A stretch of 64,000 bases of DNA from Candidatus Gracilibacteria bacterium GN02-873 (GCA_003260345.1 MORC01000001.1:558001-622000), one strand, 5' to 3'. Shown: positions 9,611 to 19,185, numbered from the stretch's first letter. Notes: generated by a model not told the origin, from the sequence alone. Translations and numbers: made by a program.

Positions 9611-10649
9611 ATGGAGTTGTCTTACAGCCAGATCCTGCGAGATTTTTATAACGAGCGGAAAGCGTAGTATCTTTGATAATCTGAGCAACCGCATAAGCAT
9701 CACAATAGATTCGTGCATCCGCAAGCTTTTCTGCTTCCATTTTTTTGATGACATCCATAGTTTGTTGATATTTTCCTTGAGCAAAATATGATCGATATCG
9801 GTGAAAGTAAATCATATATGTCGCTGGATTATTTTTCAGATATTCATCAGAAATTGAGAATACTTGTGCAAAATTTTTCGCAAGATACGCATCGCGCATC
9901 TTTTTTTCCACTTCAACAGCGGCACTATTATTTGCGTTTGTATTGTTTATTGGTGCCGAAGTATTATTTTGTGGAGTTTCAGGAGTTTGAGTTTGTACCA
10001 ATGGTGAGGTATTCGTTACAGCACTTTCATATACACGAATTCGCTCTGTCGTTGGGAAAGGATTATTTCCGCGACGAGTCACATAGCGTTTTGTATTCGT
10101 ATCATACTCAAAGAAACCGATCAATTTACGCTTAAAAGTTATTTTATCAAACTCATACAAAAGCTTGGCATTATATGCACCTTCTGGTGTTCCATCACCA
10201 TAAATAATATCCGCAAATGCATTATTTTCTGCTTCATTTTTAACGAATTCATACATTCCAATACGAGCATTTGCCGGCATTCCATAAGCCTCACGAATTG
10301 CTGGCCAATCAAGACGAATCTGATTGATAAAGCCTTTTTGCAGTTCTGTAGAGCCAGGATTGGTAGCATTAGCTGTATTCGTTGACGTAACATTTGTAGA
10401 TCCGGTCGCCGCTACATTCTTTTGGAAATCAGTCAAAGGAATTTGAATATTGTGCTGAGCCATAGCTTCGCGAAGCATTTTATTTTCACCTTCAAGAGCC
10501 TGAATGCGTTCAGAATATTGATTGAGCAATTCTTGCATTTTTTTCACCAACTCTGTTGGGCTCGATGTAACCTGTGCAATCGCAGAAAATGGCATCGCCA
10601 CACAAAGCGACAAAACTCCAATTTTTGTAATGATGGATGTATTTTTCAT
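9609..10649 (-). CDS. Exported coiled-coil protein of unknown function
   Basis: 346 aa. The signal peptide ends near AIAQ. A coiled coil follows (LVKKMQELLNQYSERIQALEGENKML), then a Ser/Thr/Asn-rich linker. The central domain contains FINQIRLDWPAIREAYGMP and mentions no known motif. A second Asn/Thr/Pro-rich linker leads to a C-terminal helical TPR-like region (RDAYLAKNFAQVFSISDEYL). The TTG two codons upstream is rejected in favour of the ATG at 10647-10649. No TGA is used. Probably a periplasmic or surface structural protein; nothing more can be said. Confidence 0.75.
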   Translation of the reverse strand: MKNTSIITKIGVLSLCVAMPFSAIAQVTSSPTELVKKMQELLNQYSERIQALEGENKMLREAMAQHNIQIPLTDFQKNVAATGSTNVTSTNTANATNPGSTELQKGFINQIRLDWPAIREAYGMPANARIGMYEFVKNEAENNAFADIIYGDGTPEGAYNAKLLYEFDKITFKRKLIGFFEYDTNTKRYVTRRGNNPFPTTERIRVYESAVTNTSPLVQTQTPETPQNNTSAPINNTNANNSAAVEVEKKMRDAYLAKNFAQVFSISDEYLKNNPATYMIYFHRYRSYFAQGKYQQTMDVIKKMEAEKLADARIYCDAYAVAQIIKDTTLSARYKNLAGSGCKTTP

Positions 10650-10670
10650 AGACAAAAAGTTATACGAATA

Positions 10671-11438
10671 CTATATTCAACTATCGCGAGAAATCAAGGT
10701 TTTTATCGGCTCATAAGTCTTGCGATGTAAGAAATTTATGCCATAATTAAGAATTGCCTCATGATGTAATTTCGTTCCATATCATCTATTCTTTGCAAAA
10801 TTATATTCAGGAAAATCCTCAGAAAATCCCTTCATAATAGAATCTCTTGTCACTTTGGCAAGAATAGATGCCGCGGAAATAATTTTTTCGGAAGCATCGC
10901 CACCAATGAGAAACTGAATCTCGATTTTTGGCCTTAGAAAAGTATTTTGGGAAGAAATTTTTGGAAAAAATGGTTCTTGATTTGCCTCTGGATTTTTTCG
11001 AGATTTTTTGCGAGCGAAAAAATATTCACAAACATACTTTTCTTCCAATTCCTCAAATCGAAAATTATCAGAGCCATCAATCAAAACACAAATTTTTGAC
11101 TCGTCAATATTTGTTTTTTCATTTTGTGTTAAAAATTTTTCCAAAATATTTGCAATAATTTCACTCATCGCGCGTCTATTTGTCTCACGAATCCCATTTT
11201 CATCAATAATTTCCGCAGATTTTTCAATAATACAAAAATCCAGTTTTTCAGCATTTTTCAGATTTTGCAATTCGTTAAAAATTTTCTCGCGATTTTTTTC
11301 AGAAAGTTTTTTGGAATCATTCAACAAGGCAATTTCTGATAAAATTTTTGCATCAAAAAGCGCTAAACCAGCAACCACAAGTGGGCCAGCCCAAGGTCCA
11401 CGACCAGCCTCATCGATGCCAATAAATAGTGTATTCAT
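10671..11438 (-). CDS. rnhB: Ribonuclease HII
   Basis: Removes RNA from RNA-DNA hybrids and single ribonucleotides in DNA. The N-terminal metal motif GIDEAGRGPWAGP is exact, with the first catalytic Asp-Glu; LIDGS supplies the next Asp and ASILAKVTRD the conserved SxxAK(V/T)xRD block. The C-terminal part (FAKNRGYGTKLHHEAI) is restored only if TGA at the NRG position is Gly. At 255 aa it is about 50 longer than most, mainly through a charged insert (KKSRKNPEANQEPF) in the middle. It ends in TAG. Confidence 0.95.
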
Positions 11439-11491
11439 AGGCTTAAAATGCTGATTTTTAAAAATAAGTCAAGGAAAAATATTTTGTGATT

Positions 11492-11519
11492 TTGATTTTT
11501 TGAAAAATTTTTATATAAT
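11492..11519 (+). promoter_or_regulatory. rnpB promoter
   Basis: TTGATT (11492-11497), 16-nt spacer, TATAAT (11514-11519). Predicted start about 11525, which coincides with the 5' strand of the P1 helix of RNase P RNA. Confidence 0.75.
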
Positions 11520-11523
11520 AGTG

Positions 11524-11932
11524 GCGCTTTCAAAAGGAAGAAAGGTATATGCGTATTTCTTCGGAAATATGAGGAAAGTCTGGACATCATCCGAAAGGAG
11601 AAAAGCTAACGGCTTTGGTCCGAAAAAATATCAAAAATTTCGGATACGGAAAGTGCCACAGAGACAATACTAGTCGCAAGACGAAAGGTGAAAAGTCATT
11701 TTGTGTACTGAGGTTAACTCTCAAAAGATTTTTTTGAAAAGAACCAAAAGTGCGATAAATGAGCCATTGGCGGGTAAACCCTCTCTGATGCAAGAGGAAT
11801 GGTATTTTTGTGCATAATATTTTCGGAATAGTGAACAAAAATATACCTCGCTTGAGGTTTTGGGCGACCAAAATCCTAGATAGATATATACCGAAATACA
11901 GAATCCGGCTTATTATCAACTTTTTGAAAGCA
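11524..11932 (+). ncRNA. rnpB: RNase P RNA
   Basis: Catalytic RNA of the tRNA 5'-processing enzyme. Universal blocks are present in order: GAGGAAAGTCTGGACATC (CR-I, about 11571), AGTGCCACAGAGACAATA (CR-II/III region), GGCGGGTAAACCC (J5/15 region) and ATCCGGCTTAT near the 3' end (CR-V). The ends are fixed by a long-range helix: GCTTTCAAAA at 11526-11535 pairs with TTTTGAAAGC at 11922-11931 (P1). Length about 410 nt, normal for a bacterial type A molecule. It is followed by adk with only about 18 nt between. Confidence 0.95.
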
Positions 11933-11949
11933 TTTTTTATTTTTTTGAT

Positions 11950-12585
11950 ATGACAAAAAATTTGCCAAATATTGTGTTGATGGGAATTCAAGGCTCTGGG
12001 AAAGGTACTCAGGCCAGAAAAATTGCCGAAAAATTTGGATACACAATTTTTGATACTGGTGCGGAGCTGCGAAAAATCGCAACAACCGATACGGATCTTG
12101 GAAAAAAAGTCAATGAAATTATTGTGGCTGGAAATTATGTTCCATCAGAATATATTAGAGATACTATCGAGTATTTTGTTAATAATCATAAAAATATTCC
12201 AGTGCTTTTTGATGGCCCCATTCGTTCTGATGAGCAAGATCGTGTGATTCGTCCAATTCTTGGAAAATTTGTCGTGATTGAACTTGAACTTGACAAAAAT
12301 CTTGCGATTGAGCGACTACTACATCGTCGCATTGATCCAGAAACTGGCGAAACATTTCCAGAAAGTTTTGAATGAAATATCAATCCAAAAACTGGAAATA
12401 TCCTCACAACTCGCGAAGATGACAACCGAGAAGCGATTGAGAAGCGAATTTCTTGGTCACTCAATGAAAGTCTCCCTCTGATAGAAAAATGGAAAAAAGA
12501 TGGACACTTCGTTCGTAAAATTAATGCAAATCAACCAATTGAAAAGGTTTTTGAAGAAATCTCAAACTTTATTTTAAAATTTTAA
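11950..12585 (+). CDS. Adenylate kinase-family protein, first copy
   Basis: 211 aa nucleoside-monophosphate kinase. P-loop MGIQGSGKGTQ; NMP-binding region TGAELRKIA; core block VLFDGPIRSDEQ in place of the canonical DGFPRT; short LID with RRIDPETGE and the closing TREDDN. The TGA at the LID position (FEGN) must be Gly. The changed DG(P/I)R segment means substrate preference may differ from classical AMP kinases. A second copy follows 4 nt later, so the pair is co-transcribed, possibly from the rnpB promoter. Confidence 0.85.
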
Positions 12586-12589
12586 AAAT

Positions 12590-13216
12590 ATGGCAAATAT
12601 CGTACTCGTCGGAATTCAAGGTTCCGGAAAAGGAACACAGGCACGAAAAATTCTTAACGCAAATCCAAATTTTCATTTTTTTGAAATGGGTCAGCGACTT
12701 CGTGACTTTGCAAAACTCGAAGGAGAAGATTCTCAAATTGTTAAAAAGTGTCTTGAAGAAGGTTCTCTCGTACCCATGAACCTCATCGAATCAATGCTGG
12801 TGCACTATCGCGACACACATCAAGATGAAACGATTGTATTTGATGGAATTCCTCGCTCATTGCAACAACTTGAGCTTTTTGAAAAAGTTTTTGATGATTA
12901 TTTTGTGATTTTTCTGGATCTCGAAAAAGAGACAGCACTAGAGCGCCTGGCAAATCGTCGAATTGATCCAAGTAATGGAATGAGTTTTCCAGCGGATTTT
13001 GTCGGTGACTATTCACCTTTTACTGGAACCAAGCTTGTTACACGCGATGATGATAACGAAGCAGCTGTTCTCAAACGAATTGAGGGTTTTTATCACAACA
13101 CACTCCCATTGTTGGCAGAATGGGCAGCTCGCGGAAAACGGGTATATCGCATTGACGCAAGCCGTTCCATTGAAGAGGTTTGGGAAACTATCAATGTAAT
13201 CGTTTCAGCATATTAA
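12590..13216 (+). CDS. adk: Adenylate kinase-family protein, second copy
   Basis: 208 aa. P-loop VGIQGSGKGTQ, then MGQRLRDFA, then VFDGIPRSLQQ, closer to the canonical DG(F)PR(T/S) motif than the first copy. The LID is RRIDPSNGMSF...GTKLVTRDDDN. No in-frame TGA, unlike its neighbour. This is the better candidate for the housekeeping AMP kinase (ATP + AMP to 2 ADP). The two copies are similar in the P-loop and LID but differ widely in the NMP-binding part, which indicates an old duplication with divergence rather than a recent repeat. Confidence 0.9.
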   Translation: MANIVLVGIQGSGKGTQARKILNANPNFHFFEMGQRLRDFAKLEGEDSQIVKKCLEEGSLVPMNLIESMLVHYRDTHQDETIVFDGIPRSLQQLELFEKVFDDYFVIFLDLEKETALERLANRRIDPSNGMSFPADFVGDYSPFTGTKLVTRDDDNEAAVLKRIEGFYHNTLPLLAEWAARGKRVYRIDASRSIEEVWETINVIVSAY

Positions 13217-13218
13217 TC

Positions 13219-13241
13219 ATCCCTTTTTGGGGATTTTTTGT
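13219..13241 (+). terminator. Terminator after the adk pair
   Basis: TCCC/GGGA hairpin with a T-rich loop and a T6 run, between the adk stop and the hemW start. Confidence 0.7.
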
Positions 13242-13243
13242 GT

Positions 13244-14353
13244 ATGAATATTTATATCCACATCCCTTTTTGTAAGGAAAAATGTACGTATTGCAAATTT
13301 GCCATTACGCCAATTTTTGATGATTATAAAAAGAAAAAATATTTGCATTTTCTCGAAAATGAAATCAAAAATACGTTAGCTCAAAAAAATATCAAAAAAG
13401 TGAATACTATTTATTTTGGTGGCGGAACGCCCTCAATCTTAAGTGCTGATGAAATCAAAAAAATATTAGAATTATTCCCAGAATGAGCACAGGAAATTTC
13501 CTTTGAATCCAATCCAGAAGATCTTTCAGAAAATTTTTTAGAACAAATATTTTCACTGTGAATAAATCGTTTGTCAATAGGCATTCAATCTCTTAATCCA
13601 AAAACACTTGAGTCTGTTGAGCGCAGTAGTACAGAATCTATATTTTCAGCATTAGAATCACTTCAAAATTTTAAAGTATGAAAATTCATACTTTTCTGAA
13701 ATAAAAAAATTTCTATAAATCTCGACTTTATTTTGGGTCTTCCATATACGAAAAAATGAGAAATTTTTGAACACATCAAGTATTTACACGAAAAATACCC
13801 ATTTATTACGCACACGAGTGTCTATTTTCTGGAAAAGTGACTCTATCCAAAAAATTGGCAAAAATTAAGCATTTCCGAAATGGAAATAATCGCCGAATAT
13901 ACTAAAATTTGTGATTTTTTTGAGGAAAAATGATGGAATCATTACGAAATTTCCAATTTTTCCGCTCCATGATTTGAGTGCCAACACAATCAATGATACT
14001 GGAATCATATCGACACACTCGGTTTTTGACTTTCAGCAAGCGGATTTGAAAAAATTTCTGAGCGAAAATTTGTAGGAAAAAGAAAAACAAATGCTCTCTC
14101 TTTTTCTGGTTATTATAAATGAAAAATGGCTGAAGAGGAATATCTCGATGAAGGGCAAATCGAGCTCGAAAAGCTTCTTTTTGGAATGCGAACGAATGGA
14201 TACTTCGTTAATCCAAGAATCCCTATTGTTTCTGAAGAAAAAGTTCAGCGTTTTTTGGAGCAAAAATTTCTCGAAGGAACGATACAAAAATTTCGCGTAA
14301 CACAAAAATGAATGCCAATTATTGACAGAATTATAGACGATATTATTCTCTAA
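13244..14353 (+). CDS. hemW: HemW-like radical SAM protein
   Basis: 369 aa, spelled with 12 TGA-Gly codons out of about 25 Gly. The radical SAM cluster motif is CKEKCTYC (CxxxCxxC), followed by the SAM-binding FGGGTPS. HNQGYWNH matches the HNxxYW signature that separates HemW heme chaperones from HemN coproporphyrinogen dehydrogenases. IGIQSLNP and LGLPYT are further family blocks. In standard-code reading the gene falls into several pieces. Start is the ATG at 13244; the upstream TTG in the T run is rejected. No heme genes are near, so the role here is open. Confidence 0.9.
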
Positions 14354-14360
14354 AAATCTC

Positions 14361-14387
14361 TTGACTTTTTTCTTTTTTTCGTATACT
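14361..14387 (+). promoter_or_regulatory. Candidate promoter of secE-nusG
   Basis: TTGACT (14361-14366), 15-nt spacer, TATACT (14382-14387). A second possible -35, TTGACA, lies near 14428 in a partly palindromic stretch (TTGACAAATTGG...CCAAAATTGTCA). Confidence 0.5.
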
Positions 14388-14402
14388 GAGAGCAAATTAT
14401 TG

Positions 14403-14420
14403 TCCCCTTTGGGGATTTTA
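14403..14420 (+). terminator. Small GC hairpin upstream of secE
   Basis: CCCC-TTT-GGGG stem followed by ATTTTA. It may end the hemW transcript or act as a leader attenuator for secE; the sequence does not decide. Confidence 0.4.
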
Positions 14421-14479
14421 AAATGGTTTGACAAATTGGTTTTATCCAAAATTGTCATAATTTTTCTTATTTCATTTTT

Positions 14480-14896
14480 ATGTTTAAATTTATTTCAGAC
14501 GCTTTTCGTGAAATCGGTCATGTAGTTTGGCCTACACCAAAGGAAACTCGCACATATATGAACTATATTGTGATGACAATTATTGTGATGACAATTTTCT
14601 TGGCAATTGCAGGATATGCATTCCGAACCGGTTTACAATTCACAAAGCATGTTGTTAATCCGGCCGGACAACTTCAAACTGAAGTTATTCAGGAAGAACA
14701 AAAAGCAAATGCTGAAGCTGCCCTCAATGAAGAATACAAAAAATTTGGCATTGAAAACAATACATCATCAGGAGTGACAGCTGAAACAGAGCTAACATCA
14801 ACAGAAAACACTGAAACTCAAGAAGGAGCAACGACTACCGGAACCCTTCAACTTCCTTCTGAAATTGAAGAAACTCAGTCAGGAAGCGCTCAATAA
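14480..14896 (+). CDS. secE: Preprotein translocase subunit SecE with acidic C-terminal extension
   Basis: SecYEG subunit. The conserved core is at the N-terminus: FREIGHVVWPTPKETRTYM, the amphipathic SecE helix with WP(T)..E, followed by one membrane helix (YIVMTIIVMTIFLAIAGYAF). Bacterial SecE normally ends soon after this helix (about 60-65 aa). Here about 75 further residues follow, helical then Thr/Glu/Ser-rich and without hydrophobic segments. It sits directly upstream of nusG, the standard order. Confidence 0.95.
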   Translation: MFKFISDAFREIGHVVWPTPKETRTYMNYIVMTIIVMTIFLAIAGYAFRTGLQFTKHVVNPAGQLQTEVIQEEQKANAEAALNEEYKKFGIENNTSSGVTAETELTSTENTETQEGATTTGTLQLPSEIEETQSGSAQ

Positions 14897-14926
14897 TCCA
14901 TTCTTTAATTTTGTAATTTTTTAAAA

Positions 14927-15478
14927 ATGTTTGATTTTGGAAAAAAACCAGAGGGAGAATGGTATGTAATTCGTGTTGTTTCTGGAACGGAAGAAAATGT
15001 TCGCCAATCGCTCATGCAACGCCGTGAAGCATTCGGATTGGAAGAATACATTTTGGAAGTTTTTGTTCCAACACACGATAGTGTTTCTGTTCGTTCTGGT
15101 GGAAAAAAAGTAAAACGCAAAAAAAATATTTTCCCAGGATATATTTTGGTTCGTATGATTGTGACGAACGAATCTTGGTATATCGTGCGTAACACACCGA
15201 ATGTCACGGGATTTTTGGGGGCTGGAACAGTTCCAGTACCAGTAAGCGGCGAAGAACTGGAACAACTCAAGGGTATTTTGGAAGAAAAAAGTGAGGAAAT
15301 TGGCACTGATATTCAGGTTGGAGAACTTGCCATTATCAATAATGGACCATTTGAAGGAAGTGAAGGAAAAATTTTGGAAATCAATTCTACAAAAGGTTCA
15401 GCAAAGATCAGAGTCAACCTCCTCGGACGAGATACTCCAGTAGAAGTTGAATTTGCAAGCATTACTCGAATCAAATAA
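14927..15478 (+). CDS. nusG: Transcription antitermination factor NusG
   Basis: 183 aa. The NGN domain shows EWYVIRVVSGTEENVRQSL and KNIFPGYILVRM; the C-terminal KOW domain shows GPFEGSEGKILEIN. No in-frame TGA. It binds RNA polymerase and links it to Rho or the ribosome. Gene order secE-nusG is conserved, but the rplK/rplA genes that usually follow are absent; rplJL lies 36 kb away. Confidence 0.97.
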   Translation: MFDFGKKPEGEWYVIRVVSGTEENVRQSLMQRREAFGLEEYILEVFVPTHDSVSVRSGGKKVKRKKNIFPGYILVRMIVTNESWYIVRNTPNVTGFLGAGTVPVPVSGEELEQLKGILEEKSEEIGTDIQVGELAIINNGPFEGSEGKILEINSTKGSAKIRVNLLGRDTPVEVEFASITRIK

Positions 15479-15487
15479 TTATTCTTT

Positions 15488-16153
15488 ATGAGAATTATTC
15501 TAATCATCCTTTCGTTGACGGCACTCGTTTTTGTGGGGTGGCTCGCTACCAATATTGCTGGAAAAGTTTGAGATAATTCCCTGAATTGAACAAGTCAAAA
15601 TCAAAATTCTCAAAATTTTAGTAATGATCTGACAATTGAACAACTCAAACATCAGCTCAAAACTGAGCAAGAATTATCTGAAATCAAAGCCCAACTTGCT
15701 CAACTTACCGGAACAAACACAGCGAAAGCAACACAAGAAGATACCACAACAACGACAAATTCTGGAGAAATAATTCCAGTTTCTGCAAAATTCTTAGGAA
15801 AAATTCTCCCAACGATTGAATTAACAAAAACAGAAAATAACGGAATTTTTGATTTACATACATTCGATAATACTGCTTATACAACTTATTCTGATGAAAA
15901 ATTTGGAATGACAGTCGTGGCTTCACTTCTTCCGTATCAAACTTTTCTTAAAAATTTCCAGGCGCTTGATCCAAATGTATACACTGTAAATACGGAAACA
16001 CCCTTTCCTTTTGATAGTTTTTATGTAAACCCAAAAACTAGTGACACTTTGGTTCGAATAGTGATGAAAGTAGAAGTTCAAACGCTTCTCATTACTCTTC
16101 CAAAAAGCAAATTCAACACTTTTAAAGAACTCATTCTCAAAGAAAAATCTTAA
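15488..16153 (+). CDS. Membrane-anchored or exported protein of unknown function
   Basis: 221 aa. A hydrophobic N-terminal segment (IILIILSLTALVFVGWLATNIAG) serves as anchor or signal. A Gln/Asn/Ser-rich stretch with two TGA-Gly codons follows, then a short coiled coil (QLKHQLKTEQELSEIKAQLAQL) and a compact C-terminal domain with no known motif. It lies 9 nt after nusG and 10 nt before greA, so it is in the same transcript. An extracytoplasmic coiled-coil protein is the most that can be inferred. Confidence 0.75.
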
Positions 16154-16162
16154 TTTTATTAT

Positions 16163-16648
16163 ATGGCTGACCACAAAATTCTCCTTTCCCAGAGCGGACT
16201 TCTTGAACTTCAAGAAGAACTACAACTTCTTAAAACCGAAAAACGCCAGGAAATTGCCGATAAACTTAAAGAAGCAATTTCATTTGGTGATCTTTCAGAA
16301 AATGCTGAATATGCCGCTGCTCGTGAAGAACAAGCACATATTGAAGGCCGAATCAGTGAGCTCGAAGAAATGCTCAAACCAGGAAATTACGAAATTATTG
16401 ACGAGAAAAAAAGTCGTAAAGCAGGTATCAATATCGGGGCGACGGTAACTGTTCAAGAAAATAAAGCGAACGAAGAGCCTCGTACCTATAAAATTGTTGG
16501 TTCTCAAGAAGCATCTATTTTGGAGAATAAAATTAGTAATGAATCTCCGCTTGGAATGGCTATTCTTGGGCGAAATGTGGGTGATACTATCAGTGTTGTT
16601 CCACCAAGCGGTGAAGTAACTGAATATACAATTGTTTCAGTTGCATAA
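16163..16648 (+). CDS. greA: Transcription elongation factor GreA
   Basis: 161 aa, normal length. The N-terminal coiled coil carries the tip residues in FGDLSENAEYAAAREEQ (the two acids that stimulate transcript cleavage in RNA polymerase). The C-terminal FKBP-like domain has SPLGMAILGRNVGD. No TGA codons. It rescues backtracked RNA polymerase. Confidence 0.97.
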   Translation: MADHKILLSQSGLLELQEELQLLKTEKRQEIADKLKEAISFGDLSENAEYAAAREEQAHIEGRISELEEMLKPGNYEIIDEKKSRKAGINIGATVTVQENKANEEPRTYKIVGSQEASILENKISNESPLGMAILGRNVGDTISVVPPSGEVTEYTIVSVA

Positions 16649-16668
16649 TTTACTCCTATCTAGTACTG

Positions 16669-17094
16669 ATGCATATTTATAACGGATTTTTTCACGAACA
16701 CATTCTCGTAGTACCAATCATTTCTCTCGGAATTGCAACCATTCTCAAAGGTATTTTTCATATGGTTGCAGGACGATTTTCTGTTGCAAAAATGCTCGGA
16801 AGTGGCGGCATGCCGAGCGCTCATTCCACTTTTGTAATTTCTCTTTTGACAGCAATTGGAATTAAAGACGGGATTTATAGTGACCTTTTTGCAGTATGTT
16901 TGGTACTCTCAATTATCGTGATTTATGACGCGATGAACATTCGCTATCAGTCATGATTACACGCCAAAGCGATCAATAAAATCAATTCGCACGAGTCACA
17001 TTCACTCAATGAATCACTTGGGCATACACCATTAGAAGCTTTTGCTGGTGGAATTGTAGGACTCGCCTCAGCTGCTATTATTATGTTTATCTAA
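16669..17094 (+). CDS. Divergent PAP2-family (DUF212) membrane protein
   Basis: 141 aa with four hydrophobic segments. The family motif GGMPSAHSTFVISL contains the Ser-His pair of acid phosphatase-type PAP2 proteins, and SLNESLGHTPLEAFAGG has the second conserved His. One TGA-Gly lies between the halves (YQSGLHAK). Probable lipid or isoprenoid phosphate phosphatase in the membrane; the substrate is not shown by the sequence. Confidence 0.85.
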
Positions 17095-17095
17095 T

Positions 17096-17120
17096 AATCT
17101 CTCGAACGAGAGATTTTATC
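17096..17120 (+). terminator. Terminator after the DUF212 gene
   Basis: Perfect 9-bp stem AATCTCTCG / CGAGAGATT with a 2-nt AA loop, followed by TTTAT. Confidence 0.75.
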
Positions 17121-17131
17121 TTTATTATCAG

Positions 17132-18235
17132 ATGTTTTCTATTCATGATGAAGCGAAAGTTATCGAGCTTCTAGAACAAAATTGACAAAAAAAATTTCGT
17201 TACGCACAAATCGAAAATGCAGTGTACAAAAATGCTGCCAAAAATTTTGATGAAATCGAAACGCTTCCGAAAGAAATTCGCACACTTTTGAAGGAAAATT
17301 GTTTTTTTTACTCTCTCAAATTACATTCCGCGATTACAAGCGACGATGGACAAACAACAAAATTTCTTTTCAATACGCACGACGGAAATATGATAGAATC
17401 AGTAATTATGCGCCACCTTTCAGGCCGAACGACGCTTTGCGTATCCTGTCAGGCAGGTTGTCCGATGGCATGTACTTTTTGTGCAACTGGAAAACTTGGA
17501 CTTCTTCGAAATCTAGAATTCTATGAAATCGTGGAACAAGTGATGTACGCCAATGAATTTTTGGAACCAGAAGATAAAAAAATTCGAAATATTGTATATA
17601 TGGGGATGGGTGAGCCTTTTTTGAACTACGAAAATGTTAAAAAATCAATTTTGATAGCGAGCGCACAAAAAAAATTGGATCTCTCAAATCGTCGCATTAC
17701 CATTTCAAGTTGTGGAGTAGTTCCTGGAATCGAAAAACTTGGGAACGATTTTCCTCAAATTTCTCTCGCGATTTCATTGCACGCACCAAATGATGAGGCC
17801 CGAAAAAAAATCATGCCTGTTGATCATACATATCCGATTGATACGCTTATGAAAGCGCTTGATGAGTATGTCACAAAAACAAACAAGCGAATTTTTTATG
17901 AATATATCATGATTGCTGGAGTAACGGATCGAATCGAGTATGCTCACGAACTCGCAAAACTTCTCAAAAATCGTCTTGCGCACGTAAATTTTATTCCATA
18001 TAATCCTGGCGAAGGAATTATGGGAAATAATTATCAGCCGACGAGCAAAATTATTATGAAAAAATTTCAAAAAACGCTTGAAGAACACGGAATTCCTTCC
18101 ACAATTCGCCACACGATGGGTGATGATATCGATGCTGCTTGTGGTCAGCTTGCACTCAAAGAAGAAGGAAAATCTCTCGCCACAAAAGAAGGAAAGTCTA
18201 TGAAATCCCTTGTAGAAAAGCATTGGAAAAAATAA
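17132..18235 (+). CDS. rlmN: 23S rRNA/tRNA adenine C2-methyltransferase RlmN
   Basis: 367 aa radical SAM enzyme that methylates A2503 of 23S rRNA and A37 of some tRNAs. Cluster motif CPMACTFCATG (CxxxCxxC), the SAM-binding MGMGEPFLNY, and the two catalytic Cys regions: ISSCGVVPGI and the late DDIDAACGQL. One TGA-Gly is in the N-terminal part (EQNGQKK). Start ATG at 17132. Confidence 0.96.
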
Positions 18236-18237
18236 TT

Positions 18238-18265
18238 TTGATTTTTTGAACAAATTTGGTATACT
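18238..18265 (+). promoter_or_regulatory. Promoter of the TPR-YceD pair
   Basis: TTGATT (18238-18243), 16-nt spacer, TATACT (18260-18265), 20 nt before the TPR gene start. Confidence 0.6.
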
Positions 18266-18285
18266 TTTGGAAATTAATTTTTGAT

Positions 18286-18780
18286 ATGCAGAATTCAGCA
18301 GATAGTATTATTCAAAAAATTGAAAATCACAAAAGCGCAGGAAATTATGATGCGGCTCTCACCGAAACTCTCGAATGACTCAAAAAATATGTTGATGATT
18401 ATCGGTTTTATGAGGAGTTGGCGGATATTTATTTGTATCAAGAAAATCTCGAAAAAGCAGAGGAAGTCATTCATTATGCGCGAGAATTACACCCAGAGTC
18501 AGGCACCGGGATTTATTTACAAGGATATATTTTCTTGGAAAAATGAGATTATGAACAAGCTCTCGAAACGCTTGGACAAGCCAATATTCTATTTCCCAAT
18601 AATGCCGAAATTATCAGAAGTATCGGTTGGTGTAATGTCATGATTGGTAATATGCAAAAAGGAATTGCGCTTTTGCGACGCGCGCATGGACTAGCGCCAG
18701 ACGATGAAAGCATTCATCAATATTTGACGACAGCACTTTTGCTTTACGAAGAACAAAATTCTACACAATTAACCAAATAA
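18286..18780 (+). CDS. Tetratricopeptide repeat protein
   Basis: 164 aa, soluble, with three to four TPR units: residues like LADIYLYQENLEKAEEVIHY, LEKGDYEQALETLGQA and MIGNMQKGIALLRRA show the Gly/Ala/Tyr/Leu spacing. Two Gly are TGA codons. No signal peptide. It ends 1 nt before the next gene, so a shared transcript with the YceD-like gene is certain. A scaffold for a protein complex is the usual role; the partner is unknown. Confidence 0.85.
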
Positions 18781-18781
18781 T

Positions 18782-19153
18782 ATGTTTACAATTCCCGTTG
18801 GCGACCTCATCAATAGTTATGATGGAGATTCGAAAATTTTTTCATTTGATGGAGAGGTTTTTGATGGATTTTATGAAGATTTAAAATTTCTCAAGCCACT
18901 TCTTTTTACGATCAAATTGATTGTTATCGAAGATGGCATTCATGGAATTTTTACCAATTTTTCGACCGAAGTTTCGTACGAAAATAAAAAAACAGGAATT
19001 TCAATTCCTGAATTTGAGCGCATCTGGAAGACACAAATTGACCCGCTTGATGGTGATGATATTAATCTTGTCAACACCAAAAATATGACCATTGACCTCA
19101 AAAACGTGATTCGTGAGGAAATTATTATGGCTTTTCATTCACAAAATTTGTAA
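18782..19153 (+). CDS. YceD/DUF177 family protein
   Basis: 123 aa. The C-terminal block IDPLDGDDINLVNTKN and DLKNVIREEIIMAF matches the DUF177 pattern (dp.d...dl.....idL...v.eei.la.P). Bacterial YceD and its plant homologue are needed for 23S rRNA accumulation, and yceD normally sits before rpmF. Here rpmF is not adjacent and the family's conserved Cys residues are absent. Confidence 0.75.
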   Translation: MFTIPVGDLINSYDGDSKIFSFDGEVFDGFYEDLKFLKPLLFTIKLIVIEDGIHGIFTNFSTEVSYENKKTGISIPEFERIWKTQIDPLDGDDINLVNTKNMTIDLKNVIREEIIMAFHSQNL

Positions 19154-19155
19154 CA

Positions 19156-19185
19156 AAAAATTCCTATTTTTTTAGGAATTTTTTT
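19156..19185. terminator. Bidirectional terminator
   Basis: AAATTCCTA / TAGGAATTT stem with T-rich loop between convergent stops at 19153 and 19164; the TAG of the minus gene is inside the stem. Confidence 0.75.

Noticed and set aside
11454..11990. Small protein-coding frames across the rnpB region
   Set aside because: The stretch carries the conserved blocks and P1 pairing of RNase P RNA; the frames lack motifs.
12366..12585. Apparent truncation of the first adenylate kinase at TGA
   Set aside because: The frame continues through the LID and C-terminus to TAA; TGA is Gly.
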